Shown here one piece after another: positions 1-8,575 of a stretch of 64,000 nucleotides of DNA. Below the pieces are notes generated by a model. The model was not told the DNA's origin. It searched no databases and was given only the letters and a program-made list of their open reading frames with translations. Every line of letters begins with the position of its first letter. The stretch's first letter is position 1. Source of the stretch: Micromonospora parathelypteridis (GTDB lineage Bacteria; Actinomycetota; Actinomycetes; Mycobacteriales; Micromonosporaceae); the NCBI RefSeq assembly GCF_014201145.1, contig NZ_JACHDP010000001.1:2232001-2296000 (forward strand), written 5' to 3'. The position numbers were made by a program, and so were the translations under genes.

Positions 1-1
1 C

Positions 2-478
2 AGCGGCGCGATCGACGGCGCCTGGGTGCCCGAGCCGTTCGTCTCCCGCCTGGTCAACGCCGGCGGCAAGGTGCTCATCGACGAGCGCGACCTGTGGCCG
101 GACAAGAAGTTCGTCATCACCAACCTGCTGGTCAGCACGAAGTTCCTCAAGGCGCACCCGGACGTGGTGCAGAAGCTGGTCGACGGCCAGGTGGCCGCCA
201 ACGAGTTCGTCAACACCAAGCCCGAGGAAGCCCAACAGGCCATCTCCGACGCGATCGGCAAGATCACCGGCAAGCCGCTGGAACTCAAGCTGATCAAGCA
301 GGCGTGGCCGACGTTGGAATTCACCAACGACCCGATCTCCTCCTCCCTCAAGGCCGGGCTCGACCACGCCGTCGAGGTCAAGCTGACCGATCCGGTCGAC
401 CTCAAGGGCCTGTACGACCTGACGTACCTCAACAACGCGCTCAAGGCGCAGGGCAAGCCCGAGGTCGTCCAACCATGA
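2..478 (+). CDS. ABC transporter substrate-binding protein, SsuA/NMT1-like (5' truncated by window edge)
   Basis: This is the C-terminal ~158 residues of a periplasmic-type binding protein of the sulfonate/nitrate/taurine class. The frame is open from base 2, so the real start lies outside the window; the GTG at 26 is an internal Val in a GAWVPEP segment typical of the family's hinge region. The product would be an extracytoplasmic lipoprotein or secreted protein handing an organosulfur, nitrate or similar small anion to the permease. It overlaps the ATPase gene by ATGA (475-478), implying one operon. The true substrate cannot be read from this fragment; NitT/TauT and thiamine-precursor (ThiY-like) alternatives remain possible. 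Confidence 0.85.
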   Translation, partial: SGAIDGAWVPEPFVSRLVNAGGKVLIDERDLWPDKKFVITNLLVSTKFLKAHPDVVQKLVDGQVAANEFVNTKPEEAQQAISDAIGKITGKPLELKLIKQAWPTLEFTNDPISSSLKAGLDHAVEVKLTDPVDLKGLYDLTYLNNALKAQGKPEVVQP

Positions 479-1254
479 CGTCGACCACGACGACGCCGGG
501 AAGCGCGACCACTGCGGTCGCGCTCTCCGGCGTGACCAAGGTGTACGGACGCGGGGCGAACGCCGTCCTGGCGCTCGACGGTGTGTCGCTGGACGTCGCG
601 CCCGGCGAGTTCGTCTGCCTGGTCGGCGCCTCCGGCTGCGGCAAGAGCACCCTGCTCAACCTGGTCGCCGGACTGGACCGGGTCAGTGGTGGGCAGATCA
701 CCCTGGCCGGCGACGCCAACCCCGGCCTGATGTTCCAGGAGCCGGCGCTCTTTCCGTGGCTGACCGTCGACGCCAACGTGGAGGTGCCGCTGAAGCTGCG
801 CCGGCTGCCCCGGGCCGAGCGCCGCGAGCGGGTGGCCGAGCTGCTGCGCACGGTGCACCTGGCCGACTTCGGGCGCAAGCGCCCGCACGAACTCTCCGGC
901 GGAATGCGGCAGCGGGTCGCACTGGCCCGCACGCTGGCCCTGGAAACCCCGGTGCTGCTCATGGACGAGCCGTTCGGCGCCCTGGACGCGATGACCCGCG
1001 ACATCCTGCACGACGAGCTGGAACGGATCTGGTCCGAACGCAAGCTCTCGGTGCTCTTCGTCACGCACAACGTCCGTGAAGCCGCCCGACTGGCCGACCG
1101 GATCATCCTGCTCTCCAGCCGCCCCGGCCGGATCATCTACTCCACCGAGGTGAACATCCCGCGCCCACGGCGGATCGACTCCCCCGAGGTCGCCGCCATC
1201 GCCGCCGAGGTCACCGAGCGACTCCGTACGGAGGTGGGCCGCCATGGCCAGTGA
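475..1254 (+). CDS. ABC transporter ATP-binding protein, SsuB/TauB-like
   Basis: A 259-residue cytoplasmic ATPase energising the adjacent importer. Visible motifs in order: Walker A GASGCGKST (~residue 59), Q-loop in MFQEPALFPW (~84), signature LSGGMRQR (~141), Walker B VLLMDEPFGALD (~160) and the switch His in FVTHNVREA (~192). The MFQEPALFPWL and DEPFGALDAMTR wording is characteristic of the nitrate/sulfonate/taurine ATPase subfamily. The ATG at 475 is chosen because it overlaps the upstream stop (ATGA) and places the first beta strand correctly; a longer frame upstream is out-of-frame reading through the binding protein. It overlaps the permease gene by 11 nt. Confidence 0.93.
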   Translation: MTSTTTTPGSATTAVALSGVTKVYGRGANAVLALDGVSLDVAPGEFVCLVGASGCGKSTLLNLVAGLDRVSGGQITLAGDANPGLMFQEPALFPWLTVDANVEVPLKLRRLPRAERRERVAELLRTVHLADFGRKRPHELSGGMRQRVALARTLALETPVLLMDEPFGALDAMTRDILHDELERIWSERKLSVLFVTHNVREAARLADRIILLSSRPGRIIYSTEVNIPRPRRIDSPEVAAIAAEVTERLRTEVGRHGQ

Positions 1255-2128
1255 CACCCTCACCAGCTCGGCGCGTACCGACGCGGAGATCTCCGGCCTC
1301 GACGCGCTGGAGATCGCCGGCCGGGACAAGGAGGTCACCCGGGGCGCCCGCTTCTGGGCGGCCACCTGGCCCAAGCTGGCGGCGCTGGCCATCGCCATCG
1401 CAGCCTGGCAGTTGGTGGTCTGGTCGGGCTGGAAGCCGCCGTACTCCCTGCCCGGGCCGCTGGAGGTCAGCCGCGAGCTGATCGCTCAGGCCCAGGGCCC
1501 GCAGCTCTGGGACGGCCTGCTCACGACGCTGCGGCGGGCCGCCGTCGGGTACGTCTTCTCGGTAGCCGTCGGCCTGCTGCTGGGCTTGGCGGTGGCCCGG
1601 TCCACGGTGCTGCGCGCCGCCATCGGCTCGATGATCACGGCGTTGCAGACCATGCCGTCGATCGCCTGGTTCCCGCTGGCCATCCTGCTCTTCGAGCTGA
1701 GCGAGAAGGCGATCTTCTTCGTGGTGGTGCTCGGCGCGGCGCCGTCGATCGCCAACGGCGTGATCTCCGGTGTGGACTACGTGCCGCCGCTGCTGCTGCG
1801 GGCCGGCCGCAACCTGGGCGCCCGAGGGCTCAACCTCTACCGGTACGTCATCGCACCAGCCGCCCTGCCCGCGATCGTCGCCGGGCTGAAGCAGGGATGG
1901 GCGTTCTCCTGGCGCAGCCTGATGGCGGGTGAGCTGCTCGTGGTCGGCATCTCGCAGACCTCGCTCGGCGCCCAGCTGACCTACTCCCGCGAGCTGTCCG
2001 ACGCACCCTGGCTGCTCTCCACCATGATCGTCATCCTGGTACTCGGCCTGGTCGTGGACGCCGCGTTCGGTGCGGCGGACAAGGCGATCCGGCGGCGCTG
2101 GGGCGTGCTCGACCAGGCGGGCAACTGA
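1244..2128 (+). CDS. ABC transporter permease, SsuC/TauC-like
   Basis: A 294-residue inner-membrane permease (binding-protein-dependent transport family) with about six hydrophobic helices after a ~40-residue hydrophilic N-terminus. The cytoplasmic EAA-type coupling loop is recognisable around residues 185-215 (RAGRNLGARG...AALPAIVAGLKQG). It forms the channel of the importer with the preceding ATPase. The start ATG at 1244 overlaps the ATPase stop by 11 nt and has a purine-rich GGAGGTGGG just upstream, supporting translational coupling. The operon therefore reads binding protein, ATPase, permease, then a regulator. Confidence 0.93.
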   Translation: MASDTLTSSARTDAEISGLDALEIAGRDKEVTRGARFWAATWPKLAALAIAIAAWQLVVWSGWKPPYSLPGPLEVSRELIAQAQGPQLWDGLLTTLRRAAVGYVFSVAVGLLLGLAVARSTVLRAAIGSMITALQTMPSIAWFPLAILLFELSEKAIFFVVVLGAAPSIANGVISGVDYVPPLLLRAGRNLGARGLNLYRYVIAPAALPAIVAGLKQGWAFSWRSLMAGELLVVGISQTSLGAQLTYSRELSDAPWLLSTMIVILVLGLVVDAAFGAADKAIRRRWGVLDQAGN

Positions 2129-2131
2129 CCC

Positions 2132-2590
2132 GTGTACGTCTCCGCGCGCAGCGACTATGCGCTCCGGGCGATGCTCGCCGTCGCCGCCGGTACCGGCGGC
2201 GGCGGTGACGTCGGAGGGGGCGGTGGTGAGCTGGTGAAGGCGGCCAGCCTCGCCGAGGTGCAGGACATCCCGCTCAGCTTCCTCCAGGGCATCCTGCTCG
2301 ACCTGCGGCGAGCGGGTCTGCTGCACAGTCATCGTGGAGCCGACGGCGGGTACGCGCTGACCCGCCCACCCGACGAGATCACCGTCGGGGACGTGCTACG
2401 CGCGGTCGGCGGCACGCTCACCACGGTGCGAGGTCTGCCGGCCGAGCGCGCCGGCTATCACGGAGTGGCCGCGGGGCTCACCGATGTCTGGCTGGCGGTG
2501 CACGGGGCGATCGCCACGGTGGTCGACAGCACCACCCTGGCCGATCTGCTCACCCGCCACTCGACCGACCACGCCCCCACCACGTCATGA
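2132..2590 (+). CDS. Rrf2-family transcriptional regulator
   Basis: A 152-residue winged-helix repressor-like protein beginning MYVSARSDYALRAML, the hallmark N-terminus of Rrf2 proteins, with the recognition region RGADGGYALTRPPDEI near residues 75-90. The Rrf2 family includes NsrR, IscR and the cysteine-metabolism regulator CymR. This member contains no cysteine at all, so an Fe-S sensor is excluded and a CymR-like or other protein/metabolite-sensing mode is more likely (inference). A glycine-rich insertion lies at residues ~20-32. The GTG start is only 3 nt after the permease stop, so the regulator is cotranscribed with the importer. A strong hairpin follows it. Confidence 0.88.
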   Translation: MYVSARSDYALRAMLAVAAGTGGGGDVGGGGGELVKAASLAEVQDIPLSFLQGILLDLRRAGLLHSHRGADGGYALTRPPDEITVGDVLRAVGGTLTTVRGLPAERAGYHGVAAGLTDVWLAVHGAIATVVDSTTLADLLTRHSTDHAPTTS

Positions 2591-2601
2591 GCGGTAGGGG
2601 C

Positions 2602-2640
2602 GATGTGGTCGGGTCGGTGCCCCGCCGACCCGACCACATC
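2602..2640. terminator. Perfect 16-bp hairpin after the ABC/Rrf2 operon
   Basis: Arms 2602-2617 and 2625-2640 are exactly complementary (16 bp) around a 7-nt loop. It begins 12 nt after the regulator stop and lacks a U-tract, as is usual for high-GC actinobacterial terminators. It could work in both directions, also serving the small gene on the other strand. Confidence 0.8.
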
Positions 2641-2697
2641 TCGTGCCGATCCTGACCGTGCCTGCCCCTCCGCCGGCATTGGTCGGCCGGCCGCTGC

Positions 2698-2898
2698 TCA
2701 GCCCACCTTTGCGACAACCGGGCCGAAGCTCGGGTCACCAGGACTGTGCAGCTCCACCAGACCGGCGGGAGCATTACCCGCCGAGGTGGCATGCCATGGT
2801 GCGAAGGCCGCGGCCATGGCGAGCAGTAGACCGGCCAGCGCCACCGCGACCACCAGGATCAGTTCGCGCAGCGCACCCGAGCCGGCTTCGCCCGCCAT
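2698..2898 (-). CDS. Small single-pass membrane protein, unknown function
   Basis: A 66-residue protein with a short acidic N-terminus, one strong hydrophobic segment at about residues 10-32 (LILVVAVALAGLLLAMAAAF) and a polar C-terminal tail. The ATG at 2898 is preferred over the GTG at 2904 because GGGAGGGG sits 5-7 nt before it. The tail ends in a motif-poor stretch with Pro/Gly. I do not recognise a family. It stands alone between two terminator-like hairpins and is transcribed leftward. Confidence 0.6.
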   Translation of the reverse strand: MAGEAGSGALRELILVVAVALAGLLLAMAAAFAPWHATSAGNAPAGLVELHSPGDPSFGPVVAKVG

Positions 2899-3023
2899 GG
2901 TCACCCCTCCCGCGCCGGGCCCCCCGCCCGGCTTTCCCCCCGCTGGTCAGCTTCGACCACGGACCGCCGGGGCACAGTCGGCCAGCCGACCCAGCCGAGG
3001 CTGATTACCGACTCAGACGAGAG

Positions 3024-3061
3024 GGCCGGACGGCGCGGCGGGCAGGCCGGACGGCGCGGCG
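3024..3061. repeat. 17-nt tandem direct repeat
   Basis: The 17-mer GGCCGGACGGCGCGGCG occurs at 3024-3040 and again at 3045-3061. It lies in the 2905-3128 gap, where I see no convincing gene. Confidence 0.6.
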
Positions 3062-3128
3062 AGCGGACCAGGTGGCCCGGTGAGCGGGCCGGGCGGCCAA
3101 CCCACCGACCCGGAGGCCCCGCAGACGA

Positions 3129-3162
3129 ACCGACCCGCCCAGCCGAAGCGGGGCGGGTCGGT
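3129..3162. terminator. 12-bp hairpin terminator for the DEAD-box helicase gene
   Basis: Arms 3129-3140 and 3151-3162 are perfectly complementary with a 10-nt loop. It lies 15 nt downstream of the helicase stop on the minus strand. Confidence 0.7.
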
Positions 3163-3176
3163 CGGCGCTCAGGAGA

Positions 3177-4490
3177 TCAGACGGTGCGCGGGCGGCGCGG
3201 GCGGCGGGAGCGACCCGACGCGCGGTGCGCCGGCCGGGCGGCGCCGTCGGCGACCGGGCCGCCAGCGGTGCGTACCCGACCAGCGGGTGCCGGCGGGGCA
3301 ACGATGGTCACCGGCACACCGGACGGCTCGCGAGCACCGGTCACCCGGGCCAGCGCCTCGCCATCGGAGCGCACCTGGACCGACTCGGGGCGGATGCCGG
3401 CGGTGGCCATCAGCCGGGACACGTCCCGGCGCTGCTCCGGCAGGACCAGGGTGACCACGGAACCGGACTCGCCGGCCCGGGCGGTGCGGCCGCCCCGGTG
3501 CAGGTAGTCCTTCGCCTCGGTCGGCGGGTCCACGTTGACCACCATGTCCAGGCCATCCACGTGGATGCCCCGGGCCGCCACATCGGTGGCGACCAGAGCG
3601 GTCACCTGGCCGTTGCGGAACTGCTCCAGGATGCGGGTGCGCTGCGGCTGGGACTTGCCGCCGTGCAGCGCGGCCGCGCGTACTCCCTTGGAGAGCAACT
3701 GGCGGGCGAGCCGGTCGGCGCGGTGCTTGGTGCCCATGAACAGGATGGTGCGGCCCTCACGGGCGGCGATCCGGGTCAGTGCGTCGGGCTTGTCCGCGGC
3801 CTCGACGTGCAGCACGTGGTGGGTCATCGCGGTGACCGTGGCGGTGCCCGGGTCGACCGAGTGGGTGACCGGGTTGCTCAGGAAGCGGCGGACCAGCCGG
3901 TCCACGCCGCCGTCCAGGGTGGCGGAGAAGAGCATCCGCTGCCCCTGCGGTGCGACCTGCTCGAGCAGCTTGGTGACCTGCGGCAGGAAGCCCATGTCGG
4001 CCATCTGGTCGGCCTCGTCCAGCACGGTGATCTCGACCTGGTCGAGCCGGGCGTCGCCGCGGTTGATCAGATCGTGCAGCCGACCGGGGGTGGCGACAAC
4101 GACCTCGGCGCCGGCGCGCAGGGCGTCCGCCTGCCGCTGCAGCGAGAGGCCGCCGACGACGGTGGCGCAGCGCAGCCCGACGCTGCGGGCGTACGGGGCC
4201 AGCGCGGTGGTGACCTGCTGGGCCAGCTCGCGGGTCGGCACCAGCACCAGGGCCAACGGACGACCCGGGCGGGCCTTACGGCCAGCGGTGCGCGACAGCA
4301 GCGGAAGCCCGAAGGCGAGGGTCTTGCCGGAGCCGGTACGGCCCCGACCAAGCACATCCCGGCCGGCGAGCGAGTCGGGCAGCGTCGCCGACTGGATCGG
4401 GAACGGCTCGGTGATGCCCTGCGCGGTCAGCGCGGTGAGCAGCGCCGGTGCCAGACCGGTATGAGCGAAAGAAGGAATAACTGTGGTCAC
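3177..4490 (-). CDS. DEAD-box ATP-dependent RNA helicase (RhlE-like)
   Basis: A 437-residue RNA helicase with the full core: Q-motif PFPIQSATLP, Walker A GRTGSGKT (~53), PTRELAQQ (Ia), TPGRL (Ib), DEAD (~157), SAT (~187), and HRGGRTARAG (~332, motif VI). The C-terminus is a short Arg/Pro/Ala-rich basic tail, not a long auxiliary domain, consistent with RhlE-type proteins that unwind rRNA or mRNA structure. The GTG at 4490 is chosen over an in-frame start at 4550 because GAGGAAGG lies 7 nt before it and the Q-motif begins at the usual distance. It follows the cold-shock gene in the same orientation, so a role in low-temperature RNA remodelling is plausible. Confidence 0.93.
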   Translation of the reverse strand: MTTVIPSFAHTGLAPALLTALTAQGITEPFPIQSATLPDSLAGRDVLGRGRTGSGKTLAFGLPLLSRTAGRKARPGRPLALVLVPTRELAQQVTTALAPYARSVGLRCATVVGGLSLQRQADALRAGAEVVVATPGRLHDLINRGDARLDQVEITVLDEADQMADMGFLPQVTKLLEQVAPQGQRMLFSATLDGGVDRLVRRFLSNPVTHSVDPGTATVTAMTHHVLHVEAADKPDALTRIAAREGRTILFMGTKHRADRLARQLLSKGVRAAALHGGKSQPQRTRILEQFRNGQVTALVATDVAARGIHVDGLDMVVNVDPPTEAKDYLHRGGRTARAGESGSVVTLVLPEQRRDVSRLMATAGIRPESVQVRSDGEALARVTGAREPSGVPVTIVAPPAPAGRVRTAGGPVADGAARPAHRASGRSRRPRRPRTV

Positions 4491-4605
4491 GCAAAAGCCT
4501 TCCTCGACGCGGCACGTGTCGAGGGAGGGCGCCGAAGTCGGCGCTGTCACCGGCGGCGAACAGGCAGCCAGGACTCACAAGCACGAACCGATTGGAGTAC
4601 GGGCC

Positions 4606-4660
4606 GGCCCGCCGCCAGGCCGCCGCCTGCGTGCGCAGGCAGCGGCGGGGCGGGCCCGGT
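4606..4660. terminator. Large GC-rich hairpin between csp and helicase
   Basis: An imperfect long inverted repeat lies between the cold-shock stop and the helicase start. The inner part pairs GCCGCCTGCG with CGCAGGC plus a bulge and GCGGC; the outer part pairs GGGCC..CCCGCC with GGCGGG..GGCCC. It may terminate csp transcription or attenuate read-through into the helicase. Confidence 0.5.
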
Positions 4661-4714
4661 CCCGTCACCGTCACGCCCGGAGGGCGCGACAGGTAATGCT
4701 GACCGATCCGAAGA

Positions 4715-4918
4715 TCAGAGCGGGCGGATGTTCTCCGCCTGCGGGCCCTTCTGGCCCTGGGTCACCTCGAACTCGACCCGCTGGTTCTCGTCCAGGCTCC
4801 GGTAGCCGGAGGACTGGATCGCCGAGAAGTGGGCGAAGACGTCGGCGCCGCCGCCGTCCGGGGTGATGAAGCCGAAGCCCTTGTCAGCGTTGAACCACTT
4901 CACGGTGCCAATAGCCAT
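4715..4918 (-). CDS. Cold-shock protein, CspA family
   Basis: A 67-residue single OB-fold nucleic-acid chaperone. RNP1 KGFGFI and RNP2 DVFAHF are both intact, and the N-terminus [16 protein letters not shown] and end QAENIRPL are canonical for actinobacterial Csp. It binds single-stranded RNA/DNA and melts mRNA structure. The ATG at 4918 has AAGGAG 9 nt upstream. It has an unusually long, structured leader (4919 to about 5120), a feature shared with cold-inducible csp mRNAs of other bacteria. The DEAD-box helicase follows 224 nt downstream. Confidence 0.97.
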   Translation of the reverse strand: MAIGTVKWFNADKGFGFITPDGGGADVFAHFSAIQSSGYRSLDENQRVEFEVTQGQKGPQAENIRPL

Positions 4919-5120
4919 GTGTTTCGTCTCCTTGACGGAACGTCGGACTCGCACTTGTTGCGAGCCCGAAGAGGAGCGCTCCGCGCGGGGATGCGCGAAT
5001 CGCCTGTCGCTTCTGGTCGCCCCGCCCGGAGAACTCCGGACACAACAAAGAGCGCCTGGGGCCACAATCCCGCCAGGCGCACACAGAGTCTCTGGTAACC
5101 AAAACTGCAACCCGGTCAAC
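4919..5120 (-). promoter_or_regulatory. Long structured 5' leader of the cold-shock gene
   Basis: About 200 nt without a gene precede the csp start codon. Within it, read on the minus strand, are an 8-bp hairpin (5052-5059 with 5073-5080), a 6-bp hairpin (5026-5031 with 5034-5039) and a GGAGCGCTCC self-complementary stretch (4973-4982). A weak TTGACC (-35-like) lies near 5114-5119. Known csp genes use such leaders as temperature-responsive mRNA switches; that role here is inference. Confidence 0.45.
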
Positions 5121-5144
5121 CTACCACGGATTTTCCCGCCCGGG

Positions 5145-8100
5145 TCAATGTTGGGCGGAATCTTCGGGCAACTGGGCGATCATGGCCGTGAGCCCTGTCA
5201 CGTCCAGCAGGTCGGCGGGCCGGACGGTCACCCCATGACGGACGTAATGGAACGCCGCGCCCACCCGGTCGACCGGCACGCCGGCCAGATCCGCCCAGGC
5301 CAGCCGGTACACGGCCAACTGCACGGCGGCCACCTCCGCCGCCGGCCCGGCGGGTTGCGCCCCGGTCTTCCAGTCGACCACGTCGAACCGCCCACCCGGC
5401 CGGGCGAAGACCGCGTCCATCCGCCCCCGCACCACCACCCCGGCGATCACCGTGGCGAACGGCACCTCCACCTCCACCGGTGACCGGTCGGCCCACTCGC
5501 TGGCCAGGAACCGCTCCTGGAGCTCGACCAGCGCCTCGTCGGGCGCGGCATCCGCGTCGGCCGCACCGGGCAGTTCGTCCAGGTCCAGCAGGCGATCCGC
5601 CCCGAAGCGCTGCTCCAACCAGGCGTGGAATGCGGTGCCTCGGCGGGCGTACGGGTTGGGCTCGGTCGGCACCGGGCGGCGCAGCGTACGGGCCAGGGCC
5701 GACGGATCGCGTCGCAACGCGACCAACTGAGTGACGCTCAACTGCCCGGGCAGGGCCACCTCGACCGCACCGGAGAGCCGGGTCAGCTCGGCCCGCTCGG
5801 CCAGCAGCAGGTCCGCCTCGCGCTGCCAGCGCGCCACCTCCGGGTCCACCGCCGGCTCGACCGACACCATCGGCCCGGCGTCCACCGACCCCACCGGCTC
5901 GGCAACCACCGAGATCGGGCCATCGGTCATCAGACGGCGCACCAGCCCGGCCGCCTCGGCCAACGCCGGCCGGCGGCCGCCCAGTGGGTCGGCCGGCCAC
6001 TCGGCGCGGAGCACCACCTCGGCGGTGGGGTTCGTCGCATCCGGGGTCGGCTCCGGCGCCCACGCGTCGATCAGGTGCCCCGGCCCGCCGTCGAGGCAGG
6101 CGTCGTAGATCTCGCACAGGAAGACCGACGGACCTCGCGGTCGCTTCGTGCCCTCACCCCACCAGTAGCCCGAGCACAGCAGCAGCCGACGCGGTCGGGT
6201 GACCGCCACGTAGGTCAGCCGGCGCTCCTCCCGCTCGTCGTGGGCCCGCCACGCGTCGGTGAAGTCGGTCACCGCCCGCGCCACCGCCCGCTGGTCGGCC
6301 GCCTCGTCGAGCGCCAACTCGGGCAACCCGTCGGCGTCACCACGCAGCGGGAACGGCAACACGCCCAGCCCGCCCAACCAGTGGTCGGAGTTGCGTACCG
6401 GCCCCGGCCACAGCCCACGGCTCAGCCCGGCCACCGCCACCACGTCCCACTCCAGGCCCTTGGCGGCGTGCGCGGTGACCACCTGCACCGCGCCCTCCAC
6501 CACCTCGACCTCGCCCGGCGCCAGACCGCGCTCCTCGTCCTCGGCGGCGGCCAGGTAGGACAGGAAGCCGGACAGGGTCGCGCCCGGCGTCTCCCCGCTG
6601 AACCGGGCGGCCACGTCACCGAGCGCGTCCAGGTGGCCCCGGGCCAGGCCGGCGTCGCCGGCGCCGTCCCGGCCGGCCCGCACCGCGACCTCCACGTCCA
6701 GGCCGATGGTCCGCTCGATGTCCGCGATCAGATCCGGCAGGGCCTGGTCCAGCCGGTAGCGCAACAGCGCCAGTTCCATGCCGTACGCGCGCAGCCGCGC
6801 AAAACCCTCCGCCGAGTACGCCTGCGCCGGCCCGAGATCGGCCAGCGCCTCCACCAGGGTCGCCTCGTCCAGCAGGTCAGGGGTGATCTCCGAGGTGTCG
6901 TCGGCGGCCAACTGCCGCCGGGCGTTGGCGATGGCCCGAGCCCGTCGGTGCAACGCCACCAGATCACGCGGCCCGATCCGCCAACGGGCACCGGTGAGCA
7001 ACCGCAGCAGCGCGGCACCGTCGGTCGGGTCGGCCAGTACCCGCAGCGTGCAGACCACGTCACGCACCTCGGGGGTGTCGAGCAGGCCGCCCAGCCCGAC
7101 CACCTCCACCGGGAGGCCGCGCTCGCGCAGCGCCGACTCGATCGCCGGGATCTGGCTGCGGACCCGGACCAGCACGGCAGTGGTCGGGCGCTGCGCCACC
7201 GGGATGTGCTCGGGAGCGGCGCCCGGCATCCGGGCCGCACCACGCCAGGCGGCGAGCACACTGTCGGCGATCCAGTCCGCCTCGTCGGCGTACGTCGTCA
7301 GCATCGCGCAGTGCACCGTGCCGCCCGCGGCGCCGCCGGGGCTGCGGTGCGGGATCGGGTCCCGGACGGTCAGCGCGGAGCGCAGCTCCGGCACCCGGGC
7401 GCCCGCCGCCCGCAACGGAGTCGACAGCGCGTTCGCCACCCGCAGGATCTCCGGGCGGTTGCGCCAGCTCGTGGTGAGCCCCAGCGCCGGGGCCGGCTGG
7501 CCGTCGACGCGGGCGAACTCGGTGGGGAACCGGTCCAGGGTGCCCGCGCTGGCCCCCCGCCAGCCGTAGATCGACTGGCACGGGTCGCCCACCGCGGTCA
7601 CCGGGTGCCCGCCGCCGAACAGCGCGTTGAGCAGCACCACCTGGGCGTGGCTGGTGTCCTGGTACTCGTCGAGCAGCACCACCCGGAAACGGTCCCGCTC
7701 GACCTCGCCGACCGCCGGGTGATCCCGGGCCACCCGAGCCGCCCGCGCGAGCTGGTCGGCGAAGTCCATCGCCTCGAAGTCCTCCTTGCGCCGGGCGTAC
7801 GCCCGCACCAGCGGCAGCAGTCGCAGCCGGGTCTGCTGCAGGGTGAGCGCCTTGCGCACGTCGGCGTACACCCGACCCGGCCGGGACTGCACCTCGGCGA
7901 AGAACCGACCGGTCCAGGCCGCCAACTGGTCCGGCGCGACCAGGTGCTCGTCCAGCTCCCCCGCCAGCGCCAGCACCGCGTCGGTGATGGTGCTCGGCAT
8001 CCGGTCCACCTCGGACATGTCGCCGTCGTAGTTACGCACCAGCAGGTCGACCAACTGCCAGCGGGACGCCTCGGTGAGCAACCGGGTGGACGGCTCGTAA

Positions 8101-8549
8101 CCAGCCCGCAGCCCGTGCTCGGAGACGATCCGCCCCGCGTACGAGTGGTAGGTGGAGACGGTGGGCTCACCGGCGAGCGGATCGTCCAGCGGGTCACGAC
8201 CCTGCCGGCCGAGTCGGCGGATCAGCTGATCGAGCCGGGTGCGGACCCGGTGGGCCAGCTCGCCGGCCGCCTTACGGGTGAAGGTCAGCCCGAGGATCTG
8301 CTCCGGGCGCACGTACGAGTTGGCCACCAACCAGACCACCCGCGAGGCCATCGTCTCGGTCTTGCCCGACCCGGCGCCCGCGACCACCAGCAGCGGTTCC
8401 ACCGGGGCGGCGATGATCGCGGCCTGCTCCCGGGTGGGCGCCGGCAACCGCAGCAGCTTGGCCAGCTCCACCGGCGTGTACCGGGGGCCGGAGTCCGCCA
8501 GCCGGGGCGCCGGCGCGGGACCGGTGCCGAACAGGGTGGGCTGACTCAC
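5145..8549 (-). CDS. adnB: AdnB: UvrD-type DNA helicase with C-terminal PD-(D/E)XK nuclease
   Basis: A 1134-residue motor-nuclease subunit. Walker [13 protein letters not shown] (~56-67), motif Ia LTFTRKAA, Walker B/DEYQD at ~294-298, and later SF1 motifs including [11 protein letters not shown] and YVAVTRPRR define an active UvrD/RecB-type helicase. A RecB-like nuclease closes the protein, with Asp ~1044 (GRMDAV) and the DWK triad at ~1057-1059 (VVDWKTG). Actinobacterial AdnAB is a heterodimer that resects double-strand-break ends, AdnB being the lead motor in mycobacteria. The start is 26 nt after the adnA stop, so the two are cotranscribed. Length is slightly above mycobacterial AdnB. Confidence 0.93.
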   Translation of the reverse strand: MSQPTLFGTGPAPAPRLADSGPRYTPVELAKLLRLPAPTREQAAIIAAPVEPLLVVAGAGSGKTETMASRVVWLVANSYVRPEQILGLTFTRKAAGELAHRVRTRLDQLIRRLGRQGRDPLDDPLAGEPTVSTYHSYAGRIVSEHGLRAGYEPSTRLLTEASRWQLVDLLVRNYDGDMSEVDRMPSTITDAVLALAGELDEHLVAPDQLAAWTGRFFAEVQSRPGRVYADVRKALTLQQTRLRLLPLVRAYARRKEDFEAMDFADQLARAARVARDHPAVGEVERDRFRVVLLDEYQDTSHAQVVLLNALFGGGHPVTAVGDPCQSIYGWRGASAGTLDRFPTEFARVDGQPAPALGLTTSWRNRPEILRVANALSTPLRAAGARVPELRSALTVRDPIPHRSPGGAAGGTVHCAMLTTYADEADWIADSVLAAWRGAARMPGAAPEHIPVAQRPTTAVLVRVRSQIPAIESALRERGLPVEVVGLGGLLDTPEVRDVVCTLRVLADPTDGAALLRLLTGARWRIGPRDLVALHRRARAIANARRQLAADDTSEITPDLLDEATLVEALADLGPAQAYSAEGFARLRAYGMELALLRYRLDQALPDLIADIERTIGLDVEVAVRAGRDGAGDAGLARGHLDALGDVAARFSGETPGATLSGFLSYLAAAEDEERGLAPGEVEVVEGAVQVVTAHAAKGLEWDVVAVAGLSRGLWPGPVRNSDHWLGGLGVLPFPLRGDADGLPELALDEAADQRAVARAVTDFTDAWRAHDEREERRLTYVAVTRPRRLLLCSGYWWGEGTKRPRGPSVFLCEIYDACLDGGPGHLIDAWAPEPTPDATNPTAEVVLRAEWPADPLGGRRPALAEAAGLVRRLMTDGPISVVAEPVGSVDAGPMVSVEPAVDPEVARWQREADLLLAERAELTRLSGAVEVALPGQLSVTQLVALRRDPSALARTLRRPVPTEPNPYARRGTAFHAWLEQRFGADRLLDLDELPGAADADAAPDEALVELQERFLASEWADRSPVEVEVPFATVIAGVVVRGRMDAVFARPGGRFDVVDWKTGAQPAGPAAEVAAVQLAVYRLAWADLAGVPVDRVGAAFHYVRHGVTVRPADLLDVTGLTAMIAQLPEDSAQH

Positions 8550-8575
8550 GGTGCCGTCTCAGTTCGCAACACCGC

